From the NCBI GenBank assembly GCA_003024175.1, contig MDYQ01000052.1, forward strand, positions 62,001 through 126,000: a DNA stretch of 64,000 nucleotides, in the 5' to 3' direction. A program made the position numbers and the translations under genes. Under the pieces are notes generated by a model. The model did no database searches, was not told the origin of the DNA, and saw only the letters and a list, made by a program, of their open reading frames with translations. Shown here one piece after another: positions 12,901 to 23,500 of the stretch. This stretch comes from Planoprotostelium fungivorum. Its lineage: Eukaryota; Evosea; Variosea; Cavosteliida; Cavosteliaceae. The stretch's first letter is position 1; the number at the start of each line of letters is the position of its first letter.

Positions 12901-15090
12901 ATGGAACCTGATGTATCTGATCTCGATGTCCACATCAACGTGAAGAGAGAGGAGATGATGATGGTGAAGGAAAGCCTGCGAGTGTTGCACGGTACATCTG
13001 ATGTGATCATCACCCAAGATCATCTCATCAAGATGAGATACCAAGGGTGGAATATCGACATTAACGATGATCCTACCGGCTATCGTAAATCAAAGAGGGT
13101 CATGCACCACATCAAGAAGAACCCTTCGCTGTATCCAGTTTTATCTGTACTGTGCAGGTGATCGAATCGAAGCATCTGTCTTGTATCGATCCATGGTTAG
13201 ATGGGCTAGGGAGAGTGAGATGATGAGAAGAGACGCAGACAACGTGAGATCGTTTCACTCTTTCGGTTTCACCTGGCTTCTCTTGTCTTCTCTTCCATCT
13301 CCGATGGTCGAGGAGGACATGTCGTTCGATTCATCAGACGTCTACATCGATGGTGATCCTTCTCCTTCTCTATGCCACCATAACGAGATTAACACTTGCA
13401 GATGCGGTCCCGATCGAATGTGGCAGACTCATGTTTCAATTCTTCGAGAGGGTCAGAACGAGCTCAACTGCAGAAACTTTTTCGTGTTCGCTAGACGAAG
13501 AAGATAATCCATCCGTCCGAGTCAAGTCTGTCGAAACATGCAGAAGGGTGAGACGGAGGCGAGATACATCTGACGTCAAATAGACGTTCGAATTGGGATA
13601 TCATCACTTGTGCAGGGATCTAGATGTCATGAGTATGATCCAATCGAGCGGCGCCCAACGCCAAATCTCTTTCAAATTGAGATACAAGAGATTCCAACAC
13701 CCGAGATATCGAGAGGAATCGATCCGCAGCGTGAGTGTCTCCGCTTACAATGTTAAACGTGACACGCACCAGGATCTGGCGAGACAATACAAGACTGTTG
13801 CCTCAGAGGTGGACATCAGCTTATCTATGGAGGATTACGTCAAAGTGACATTGAACGGAGATCCATCCATCATCAAAGTGGCAAGAGCAAAGGTAAACCA
13901 CCGATGCATCGGATGATGACCCACTGAACCATTCAGATCGAAGCGTTCGTCAGACAGATCCACATCGCACCCAGATTGGGCTCCAGGTTCAAGAACGGAA
14001 GCAAGAGAATCATCCTTCACCCCAATTTGAATTCGACCTTCTCCTGGATAGCGTAAGACGATGTCGATCGATGTCAGCGGCACGTTGAACTAAACAGTTA
14101 TGATGGCCCGAGGAACCCGAAACAAGCTGAAATTCAAGCGTATACATCAGAGATCTGCTCGGAACCCATCGATCTCAACTTGTTGTATCCTCACTTGATG
14201 GACACGTTATCCATCATAAGAAACGAATACGACAGGTGAAATTCCTTCATCTCGATTGTTCTCAATCACACACAGCACGGAAGACGGAGAGTTGTTCTTC
14301 AAGATTCAGTTGGGAAGGATCTATCTGTGGAATTGTAACGATCTCAAGCATCTCACGACGAAAGAAGTCGACGAAGCCATGGGAAAGATGAAAGGACAGA
14401 AACCAAAGACGAGAAGAATCCAAGACGTCGAGAAGGCAAACGAACCGATAGAAAGACCGATCGCCCGTCCGAAACGTCAAGTGAGTTCTCTCTTCTCCAC
14501 GTCCCTCCTTTAAAGTAGAATCAGGTGGCAAAGAACAGAGAGAAGAAGCAGAAGAACCCCCTCGCATCTTTCCTCTCCACCTTCTCTTCCAATTTGAAAG
14601 AACTCGAACGGCACCTCTTCTCCTCTGGCTTCACGCTCGTCGAGCGAGTGACAAAGAGAACCGACACGTACCGTCTCAGTTTAAGAGACGAAGTCAAAGT
14701 GATGCGGAAAAAGGAGGGAGATCGCTGGGTCACCGAGCAGGTCAGTGACGTCGCTTACAAGTGGTACAACGCAGACGTGAGGGGATCTATTCACGATCTA
14801 CGCCTGTCCATCAACTCTCACTCCAACGTCACGCGAGAGTGGAAGGATGAGATAGAAGGGAAGGCAAGGAAGACACTGGAGAGAGAGCAAGACTGCCAGC
14901 GTTACAGACGGGGGAAGATGGAGGTGATGTGATCGATCGTGGTGGAAGATGACATTTACAGATCGTCGTGGCGCATGTGAGGACGATGGCACCGAATATA
15001 GGAGGAGAGGTGGTCGATATCGAACCACACGTAGAAGTGGAGGTCATTCGAGATCATGATGATCTGAACGGAGAGGCCTTGTGGGAGTGA
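6765..15090 (+). CDS. Zinc module - DExH helicase - RNA-dependent RNA polymerase - nucleotidyltransferase fusion
   Basis: One gene of roughly 35 short exons, about 2,100-2,200 residues. ATG AGC at 6765 is followed by the first intron (6771-6820). Domains in order: CKRC and CEMFC zinc-ligand pairs (6821-7100); helicase with LPTGTGKT (7422-7493), DEVH (split by the intron 7796-7840), TTAISEEGLDI and QRRGRAR (8811-8831); a linker to ~9560; the polymerase with VTPLRTVCTVPNLVLGNRV, FVGASGSQ, YTDGIGRIS, CLHPGDLRVVTAVD and the catalytic DLDGD (11595-11609); then a nucleotidyltransferase with YGSVSHLL, SDLDV (12916-12930) and NIDIND, so all three catalytic Asp are present, plus FFERV of the PAP-associated part. 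A KH-like segment (VKVTLNGDPSIIKVARAK) and a basic coiled tail follow. Known: Dictyostelium Rrp proteins fuse helicase and RdRP; yeast RDRC uses Hrr1, Rdp1 and Cid12. The helicase-RdRP join (two in-phase introns, 9555-9652 and 9731-9773) is less certain than the RdRP-transferase join. Confidence 0.87.
12775..12812 (+). other. Intron joining polymerase and nucleotidyltransferase modules
   Basis: The last polymerase exon ends in the codons for TYTRAKG. A 38-base GTGGGC...GATCAG intron follows. Removing it keeps frame and leads straight into IVETLKHHIETCLSRP, the helix before the nucleotidyltransferase YGS motif. Read without splicing, the polymerase frame stops at 12797-12799. The size and phase fit the neighbouring introns, which argues for one polypeptide rather than two genes. 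Confidence 0.75.
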
Positions 15091-16037
15091 GTGAAAGATG
15101 GAAAGAGGAAAATTGAGTGGGGACAGATTCATCTTGGAGGCGAAGAATGTGATGGAACGATTCGTGTAATACATGGAATGCGTCATTACTATTCTTGTAT
15201 GCATCAGATGAATGAGCAACGTTCTTATTTCAAAAATCGTATTCCATTCCGGACACGTATTCCATTTCGAATACGATGTATGTTTCGAGCCAAATATGAA
15301 ATATAAACAGCGTCTGCGCTATACAGACCTCCATATGTGTTACCTACGATCGATTTTGTGATAGTTAAGTGCTCCTTCTGGCCAGTTTGCATGATTACAA
15401 TGTTGTGATGTTGTGCACCGTGAAACAAGAGGACTCATGTGAGTGTCACGGACAGAGATGTTGGCCAATAGCCACATGGGAAGAAGTTGAGCGAGATCAA
15501 GCCATGAAATCGATCTAGACTGTCCAACGTGTAAAGACATTTGGGAAGAAGGGAAGACAGGGACCTTACAGTGGAGACAGCATCTACACCATTGAAAACT
15601 TAGGCTTCCCAGACCGTGATTCACAACTGTCACATGCATGATGTCCACTGTCGCTTCAGAGTGAGAGGAAATGATTGGTATTCACATAAATTGAACTGGG
15701 CGCTCAGGGGATGATGTAGAGGGGAAGATACTCATGAGGACAATGCCAGCCACAGTAAGGAACCTGACGAAGAAGATTCTAGTCAGATTGAGTCAAATGG
15801 ACGGCATCTCAACGCATTCAAAGAGAGAAAGTACATTCTGACACTGTCCAACACCGGGGGGATGATCTGCACCGAGATATCATCATAATATTACGTACAC
15901 CTATAGATCTGTGTTCGAAATTTCGTGGAAAATGGACCGCCTATAGTGGAGATCTGAATATCGTATTCCATTTTTATTCCACTTCAGAAACATTTTTGTT
16001 TTGAAATCCGTGTTCCTTTCTACAAATGAAAACGTTG
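15091..16037. other. Long noncoding stretch with a possible zinc-finger remnant
   Basis: AT-richer than the flanking genes. The plus strand around 15410-15600 reads piecewise as WPIATWEEVERDQAMK and then, in another frame, DCPTCKDIWEEGKTGTL and QHLHH, which resembles a Cys2-His2 finger. No start, splice pattern or continuous frame ties these together, so a decayed exon is the most that can be said. The bases just before 16038 show no likeness to the wall gene. Confidence 0.3.
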
Positions 16038-16869
16038 CTCAGTATTACTCTCAATGTACTGCAACCGCTCTGACTGCCACAACCATCTCTTCTTGTCCCA
16101 TGGTAACTCCAGACAGCTGCACGGGAGTCTCTACCACTTGATCCTCCGAAGAAGCAGCTACTTCGACCACCGAGGAAGCTGCCTCTACCTCCTCGGAAGA
16201 CAATCAGTACCTCAGAAGACACGGCTACTACCTCTGCATCCTCCAACTGCTTCTCCCTGTCGAACGTGGGCACCCTCTGCAACGGACAATTGAGACTTGG
16301 TTACGGAACTGGCTCGACCAACGTGACCTTTACTCTTTCCAACGGCTACCTCACCAGCAGCTTGGGCTTTCTATGTTACATCTCCTCTCAGACTCAGCTG
16401 CAGTGCAACACGCCTCCTCAGACCACGGACGACAGTTCTTTTGATGTCATCAAGGTACCAATGTTCTGCTGGAACCGGAGGCTCCAACTTGTACACGACT
16501 CAGTACTACACGAGCTGCAGTGCCGTCACTCTCACCGTAATTGAAGGCTGTTACTCTCAGATGACCTCCAATTGCTCTTCTTCCGCCGTTGCGGGTACCC
16601 AGACTGCCATCAACAATTCGACATCCAGCTCCACCAACTCGGTCACCAGTGAGGACAAGAGTAAAACTTCCTCTAAGACTGCTTCGACATCCAGCGACAA
16701 CTCCTCAACGACTGAGGTTGCCCTGGCTGCCGCAGCTTCTGCCTCTGACGCTGCGACCACTACCACAGATACTGCTGCTACACAGAGCAGAGATGTCACT
16801 AGTGGTGCTGGCTCCGTGACCTTCGGATGCATCACCATCGTGATGATGTTGCTGACTATCGCCTTCTGA
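16038..16869 (+). pseudogene. Broken copy of the PIR-like wall gene 3' half
   Basis: Copy of 5667-6532. It begins inside the end of domain copy 2, so the signal peptide and the first two domains are missing. Against its source it has an in-frame stop in the Ser/Thr linker near 16139, short losses in that linker, and a deletion of about three dozen bases inside domain 3 after FDVI (near 16452). The rest, including the hydrophobic C terminus, is nearly identical, pointing to a recent event. There is no sign that it is expressed as a secreted protein. Confidence 0.9.
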
Positions 16870-17104
16870 TTGAACTCCCACGAATAAACACTTAAACAGT
16901 AAGATGCTTCTGTTTCACATGATGATGCAAAGCGGGTCTGTAGTTCGAGGCTAAAAAAACATGATAAAGAGATTGAATATAGGTTATGCGAGATTAATTT
17001 CCGAAATTTCATAACCCGAAACGTCTGTTGTAGATGTCCCAAAAGGTTCAGACGCCACGCGTGGAGCCACGGTTTCGTTCTAAACAGAAACATCTCAGCA
17101 GAAG

Positions 17105-17260
17105 ATGAGCGTGAGTATCTCTTCAGAAGATGTTGGATCTATCACACCTAACCAACACAGTTGAAATGCAAACGGTGCCATCTCATTCTGGCTAAACCAG
17201 ATGAACTCTATTGGATATCCAATGGAAAAAGTTATTCGCTCATATTACGAGACAGATCTC
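17105..17260 (+). pseudogene. Copied 5' end of the RNA polymerase fusion gene
   Basis: Start codon at 17105, first intron 17111-17160 and the first part of exon 2 up to the codons for LRDRS, all matching 6765-6920. It carries only the first CxxC of the zinc module and stops at the duplication edge. Because the likely promoter region of the source (the wall gene 3' flank) is copied too, a short transcript is conceivable, but no catalytic domain is present. Confidence 0.9.
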
Positions 17261-18083
17261 AGCCTCCAGTTTCTAATCATCAAGCTTGGTGATATCCCGT
17301 ACGTCCACAGATATTGCAGCCATTTCTTCGTGATATGGTTGCGTTCTATGTTGAACCACATCTGTACCTCTCCTTTGCTCTTCTTCCACTTTCTCTGCAG
17401 CAGATGTTCCAGAGATGACACGTTGCATATTCCATAGGGAGCTTCTTCTATCAGCGCATGATACACCTCTTCGTCAGTCTTATTGAAACCTGATGCCAAG
17501 TCATTCTTCGTTGAGTCGTTCTCCTTCACGTCTGATGATCCAGTCGATCACGTTGGGTGATGAACATGAAATAGTGGATCGGTTTATGTGTTGCTCGTCC
17601 ATAGAGTATCCGATGTCTTCAAGCCATTGCAGGATTCCAAGGTTGTCAAAGCGCATCATCTGTTCTGTACTGAACCACTCTCCATCAGTCCACGACTTCA
17701 TCTTCCTTCGTCATCACTTACACGCGTGGACAGAGTACACCTCTCTCGTGCAGCCATTTCAAAACGCCTATTCGTACGTTCTTTGGTAAAAAATTGGGAA
17801 AGTATCAATCGTGATGTATCCGTGGTCAATCGCCAGCTGAAAAGCCTGTCCATCATCATCAGCAATCATCCGTGATGGTGTCATCTCACATCGAAAGAGG
17901 GGAGACCATCGACATATGATTTGGGGTTTCTGGTTGGTGGAGGGCCCTAGGGTAGAGCCCTGCATTCGAATCACTATTTTTAAATAACGAGATTGGATGT
18001 ATTTTCTTCGGTCGTCCGTGTCATCTGACCTAACTCAAGCGAATCTATCAAAGGATTGACGGCATCATATAATCGTTCACTAA
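17261..18083 (-). pseudogene. Inverted, internally deleted copy of the F-box/ankyrin-like gene at 48171-49975
   Basis: On the minus strand this matches the flank at about 47903-48053 and then jumps to about 49338-49957, losing ~1.3 kb that includes the start codon, the F-box and most repeats. What remains encodes AFQLAIDHGYITIDT, FDNLGILQWLEDIGYSMDE and NVSSLEHLLQRKWKKS, close to the parent. The intron after FD is kept, so it was copied as DNA. With no start codon region it is a pseudogene. The first ~25 bases (17261-17285) match neither locus. Confidence 0.85.
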
Positions 18084-18392
18084 TGGAAGGTGATCTCTTC
18101 ATCGATCCCTCTCGAATTGCGAAGTCCATCCGTCTGAAAGGCAGTGACATAGTGACCTCTCTCAAGTGTATCTTGAATATTTCACGACATCAGGCGATGT
18201 GTGCGCCGATGCAGGAAACCATGTAGGATGTTGAGGTGTATGGCGAGAGGATCACCTGTCGTGTGACCGTCTATCTGCTTATATATCAATATGCATCGTA
18301 GAGAGACGTAACACATCACGAAATCTCCATGACAATATGATCACGTGTCACCACACGGTCACACGCACGGGAATCACAACACCATTCGGATC
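18084..18392. other. Intergenic spacer
   Basis: 309 bases between the pseudogene patch and the oxidoreductase start; likely its promoter. Nothing specific is seen. Confidence 0.45.
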
Positions 18393-20390
18393 ATGAGCAT
18401 CAGTCAGACACACCCGAACCCTTCTTCCATCGGCTCGATCACATCTGGGAGGACTACATCTTGCTGGGAGGGGCCTGAAGGATTGACCCTCGTCTCAGAC
18501 GTCTTTCCATCACTCACGACCGACTTGAACTGCGACGTGAGTCGATCACCTCTTTGTTGAAAGATGACACGATGGAGGTGTGTGTCATCGGAGGGGGTAT
18601 ATCAGGCTTGACCACCGCGTACCTCTGTGGAAGATCAGGAAAGAGAGTCACTTTGATAGAAGACGGAATACTTGGGTCAGGAGAATCGGGCAGGTCCACA
18701 GCGTATCTGAGTGAGTATATCTCAATGCAGCCGATTGAGATGGACTGACATGTCGACAGCGACTGCATTAGACGATCGATACAGCGAAGTCTCGAAAAAA
18801 TGGAGTGCAGAGACGGCGAGACTGATCGCCCAGAGCCACGCCATCGCGATCGATACCGTCGAGAACATCATCACAAATGGTGATTGGTCCACAATTGTAG
18901 ACACTAATCTCTCTCGATAGAAGGTATCGCTTGTGATTTTGTGAGGTTACCCGGTTATCTCTTCGACGGCACATTACCGTCTGTCGATCTCCAAACCGAA
19001 TTAGAAGCCACTCGAAACGCAGGCATCGACGCAATCACGACTTCATCTCTCCCCCACTCGCAAGACATCGGCCCGTGCATCGTCTATCCCGATCAAGCAC
19101 AATTTCACATCAACAAATATCTCGCGGGTGTGTCCATTCGTTTCCAACGTTTCTCATCGAAGTCCATCAGGTCTGGCGAAAGCATGTCTGAATCATCAAG
19201 TCAAGATCTTCACTCGGACTCACGCGAGAGAAATCCACGGAGGTGACGAAGACATTGTTGCACCCGTTCTCTCTAATGAGATGCTAACAGGTTCACAACC
19301 GAGGGTCGTCACATCTGATGGACACGTGATCTCGTGCGGTCACATCGTGGAGGCAACAAACGTCCCCGTCAGTGATCGCGTGACCATGTACCTCAAGATG
19401 AAAGCGTACCGTACCTACGTCATCTCGGCTCACGTTCCCCACAATTCCGTCGCGGCCGCATTGTATTTTGACACACAAGATCCATACCATTAGTGAGACA
19501 TTCGATCATCATCTACATCGTTGTAGATTGACGCAAGTTAGTGCCAGGTTGGCACCGGTCAACGAAGAGGTGGACTTGTTGATGGTCGGGGGAGAAGATC
19601 ATCCGACTGGACAGGCTGATGACTTCTCATCGAGATTCTTGCGATTAGAGAATTGGATGCGTCGCATCTTTCCCATGGCGGGAAACATTGTCGATCGGTG
19701 ATCGTGATGATTGACGTATGATCAGCTGACACCCTGAACAGGTGGAGTGGTCAAGTCATAGAGCCTCACGATGGTTTGGCTTTCTTGGGAAAAAATCCAA
19801 ACGATGCGGGGAACGTTTTCATCATCACCGGAGGTGCATCTCATATGACTCCATCCCATTTCCGATCGATCCATCATCTCATCGTCACCGTCATGATCTC
19901 ACCTCTTTAGACAGTGGAATGGGTATGACTCACGGCACCCTCGGTGCCACCATCGTGACCGATCTCATCTTCAACCGATCGAACCCCTTCGCCTCCCTCT
20001 ACGATCCATCTCGTAAACCGTTCCACTCTCTATCAGAGAGCCTCACCGAGAATTTGAACACACAGAGACAATACCTCGACTGGCTGACGTCCGGCGACGT
20101 CAAAGACATAGAGGACGTCCCCGTAGGATGTGGCAGGATCGTCAGAAGAGGTCTACACAAGATTGCCGTGTATAGAGGAACAGACGGACAAGTGACGAAG
20201 TGTAGTGCGGCGTGTCCACATTTGGGGGCAGTTGTCCGATGGTGAGGAGAGATGGATGATGACGATGTGTCTGAAGGAAGACAGGAACGATTTGGAGAAG
20301 ACGTGGGACTGTCCGGCGCATGGATCGCGTTTCAACGCGGTGGGGACAGTCATCAACGGTCCGGCCATTAAAAACCTCGAGCCAAGATGA
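18393..20390 (+). CDS. FAD-dependent oxidoreductase with C-terminal Rieske [2Fe-2S] domain
   Basis: The start ATG at 18393 gives a leader with [20 protein letters not shown]. Exon 1 ends at GAC (18537), and the intron 18538-18577 joins in phase to [16 protein letters not shown], the FAD-binding beta-alpha-beta motif. The body follows the D-amino-acid-oxidase-like fold: [37 protein letters not shown], and the late flavin motif [13 protein letters not shown]. The C terminus holds a Rieske cluster site, CPHLGAVV and [10 protein letters not shown], split by an intron; both Cys-His pairs are present. Related two-domain proteins are common in bacteria. Electrons probably pass between flavin and iron-sulfur centre; the substrate is unknown. 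It has many short introns of the local type. Confidence 0.85.
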
Positions 20391-20556
20391 AAGTCATGCG
20401 ATGATAAAAGATGAAGAAGATGATATGCGATTTGAGCTCCTCATCGACATCAACATCTCATCCTCACACAAATTCCGGTTAAAACGAAAGGAAATGGCAA
20501 CTTAACCGAACGCCTTTCTTTATACCTCTCGTTCATATTTTATGGATACACACACA

Positions 20557-23500
20557 TCAGAAGAGACCCAATTTCTTCTTCCTCTCTTCTCTCTTCCACC
20601 CCGGCATGGCCTCAAAGCTAGCTCTGTCCATTTCAAAAGTGCTCTCAAAGTCCTCTTCAGTCAGATATTTCTGCACCATCATCAACATGGCGATCATCAT
20701 CATCGAGTTCCCGATCATCACACATCGAGCTCCCACCTCTAAATTGTGTTGGTCTAATCCTTCAGGTTTCGTTCTCAATTCGACCACCGAATACTTTCTG
20801 TTGTTCCTCTCCATGATATGAGACACTTTCTGCAGGCTGTCCAAACTGACGGCCTCCACGCTCTTGCTGTTGTCCCAATCTTGAAAGAGTCTGCGAAATT
20901 CCTGAGAGAGGTCGGTGTCGATCTACAACGCGCCGACTCACCTGAGGCTCGTGACGAGAGTGGATTAAGAGGATGGGTGCCTTTCTCTTGCCCGACGGGG
21001 CACCGTCTACGTATTCTGTGGCGATCTTCATACCCTTCTGCTCCTTCGTTTCATCTGCTTTCGAGCCCTTCCACAGCACCACCTTTTCTCGTCAACTTTG
21101 CATTCGATAAAAATCGATAAAGAAAAAGATTATTTTTGTGTTTGTGACTCAAATAAAAAACGTTTTGTTTGTTGTCATTTGGATGGAGGTGAAAAAGAAG
21201 TCAAAATAAATGGTGAACGTCTCACCATGTCTTGAGTATCTACAATGATGACGTCACGCTCCACCAGATCGAACTGAGAGTAGTCCCAAATTCGGTCGGC
21301 CTTGACATTTCCGTGAGATTTCATGGAATATTCTCGGAATTCTCACGGTCAGGGTTCCCGTGGCCATGTGAGTGTGAAAGAATCGAATGGATTTATATGG
21401 CTCGTTGTAGTACGACTTTTTCCCGCCAAGAATTTTCCAGAAAGATTCTGGCTCGTTTCCTGATAGAGTTCATCAAACGTTCTCCGATTTTTCAAGGAAA
21501 TTTACCTTCCTCGACCGTCGTGATGGTTCCTTCTGTACACTGAGACGATGACATCAGTCTCGTTGTAGATCGAAAATAAAATGAAATAAAAGTTCACCAT
21601 TCTCAAGTCCTTGGCCCACTTGACGCATCGCTGCCCTTTATCCTTCTCGAATTCCGAATTTCTACGAAATTTCACCACCACGACGACATCCTCTATGACA
21701 TCTCACCTTCCCAACCATAGCATAGGGTTCTGTCCACTTAAGAAGAAGGCATCGTTCGTGTTGAAAGATTCGGACTTGTTGTCTACTTCAACTGCTCTCA
21801 GCAGACCCTGATAATTGCACCTCAGCTGATACAACCTCTCCTGCGAATCTCTCGCAGATCTGCGACTCTCGTACGTTCCCTGGGCCCTTCAGAATTGTTC
21901 CGGATTCTTCTGCTCACTCGGTGGATGACGGTTGCCTCGTTGTAGATGGACATGAAATGTCTCGTTTCTTTCTGTTGGGGGATTCTGCACTGAGTGGGGG
22001 CATCACCTTCTATCTCTCGACTCATTTCTGTCGTCAACAGAGCAGACCATCCCTTCTTCTTCTGTATAGATATTTCAGAGATGTTTCAGAGATGTTTCAG
22101 AGATGTTTCAGAGATGCTTCAGAGATATTCCAAAGATATTTGAAGGTAGAATGTGAATTTGTGAGATTTAAAATAAATATTTTAAGAAATCATTTCGTGG
22201 AAATATGGGATTTCTGTATCTACAACGAGCCATCTACTCACCACAGAGCTGCGTGAACCCTGCCAGAAGTAGATTAAATGTTTGTCTTTCATACCCAGAG
22301 AGGCTGAAGAGCCGGCGTAGAAGGAGGTGTTGCTTCTGTAGGTATATAGGATGATGTAGCTGTCGCCCGTGAAGAAGTGACCGTGCATGTCTGAAGGATA
22401 GACCTTCCTCTTACTGTCTCCATCGATGTACCACATCTATCAGCGTCAGCGTTGTAGATGAATTCGTAATGAATATTTCTCCTTGTAAATATTTTTCATA
22501 GTCTTTCATGATTGATCATCTACAATTTACATTTTTTGATCATATTATTCTGCACATTATATACTATGGATAACAATGATTTTGTGTAAGACTACAACGA
22601 TGTAGATGGAACCTCACCTGAATCTTCCCCCTCCCATCATCCACCATCGGGTCCTCCGCTGGCCTCTTATCCATGTACATATCTTTCGCAGAAAATTCCA
22701 CGAGAATCCTCCTGCTGATGTTGCCAGGCGACGGACTCCTCGACATGATCGGTAGGTCGTCCTTAAAATTCCAAAACTTTTCTTTGAAGAGTATGGGCTC
22801 GGCACCATCCTGAGCCCTCCTTGTCTTGAAGTACGAAGGTCGTTGTCCGTTATTCCTGGAAAAATTAATCTACAACGAGACGAAACTGGATCTACGACGA
22901 GAAAAGACTTGATCTACAACGAGAAGAAATTGAACGGTGTAGATCGTGCGCGGAGGAGGAGAAAAAATGAAATAAATCCTCACGCCAGATCGCTCATGAG
23001 TTTCTGTCCGACGTGCCTGACGTGAATGGGAGAGCTCTTGCCTGTCCAAACGAAGAGCTCTGTAAAGGAGTCTAACACATACACCTGTCCACTCGTTCGA
23101 ACAAAACGGGATGATGTGGAATGACACACCTCGGTGCTGGACAGAACTTCTGCGCTCAGTTTTCCGCTCGAAATTTCGAGGAGACTTCCGGTCTCTTCAC
23201 TCTCAGGTACCACCCTGTACAGTACATCGACGATCTACAACTCAACATTAAACTCAAATAAAATCATTTTCGATGGTATTTATTCTCACCTCGTCCTCCG
23301 GTCCCTTCATCGGCATGTCCTGGAATCTTCTCAGAATCTTCCAACTACAACGAGTCAATTCACCTCCGCTCGATCTCCCTCCTTCCTTCCCAACAGCCTC
23401 CAAAAAGGTGCTACCTTGTCGGTGTCATCCTTATTCTCCAAGGTAACGATCCTGGCTCTCGTGCTCTTCTCTTTCGTGTTGATTCTTCTCGCGACATCGG

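Larger units (their letters stand above)
16038..17260 (+). repeat. Duplicated segment (copy of 5667-6920)
   Basis: Same order and orientation as the source, about 30 bases shorter overall. It ends at GACAGATCTC and abuts, with no gap, an inverted copy of a second distant locus (17261-18083). Introns and spacer bases are kept, so it is a DNA-level copy and not a retrocopy. Confidence 0.95.

Noticed and set aside
17105-17260. A second RNA-dependent RNA polymerase gene
   Set aside because: Only the first ~106 coding bases are present, inside a duplicated segment with a sharp end.
18341-18580. In-frame TGA at 18476 upstream of MEVCVIGGG, as if a selenocysteine or read-through codon
   Set aside because: Another frame starting at 18393 reads through this stretch and joins in phase over the intron 18538-18577 to [11 protein letters not shown], giving a normal N terminus for the family.
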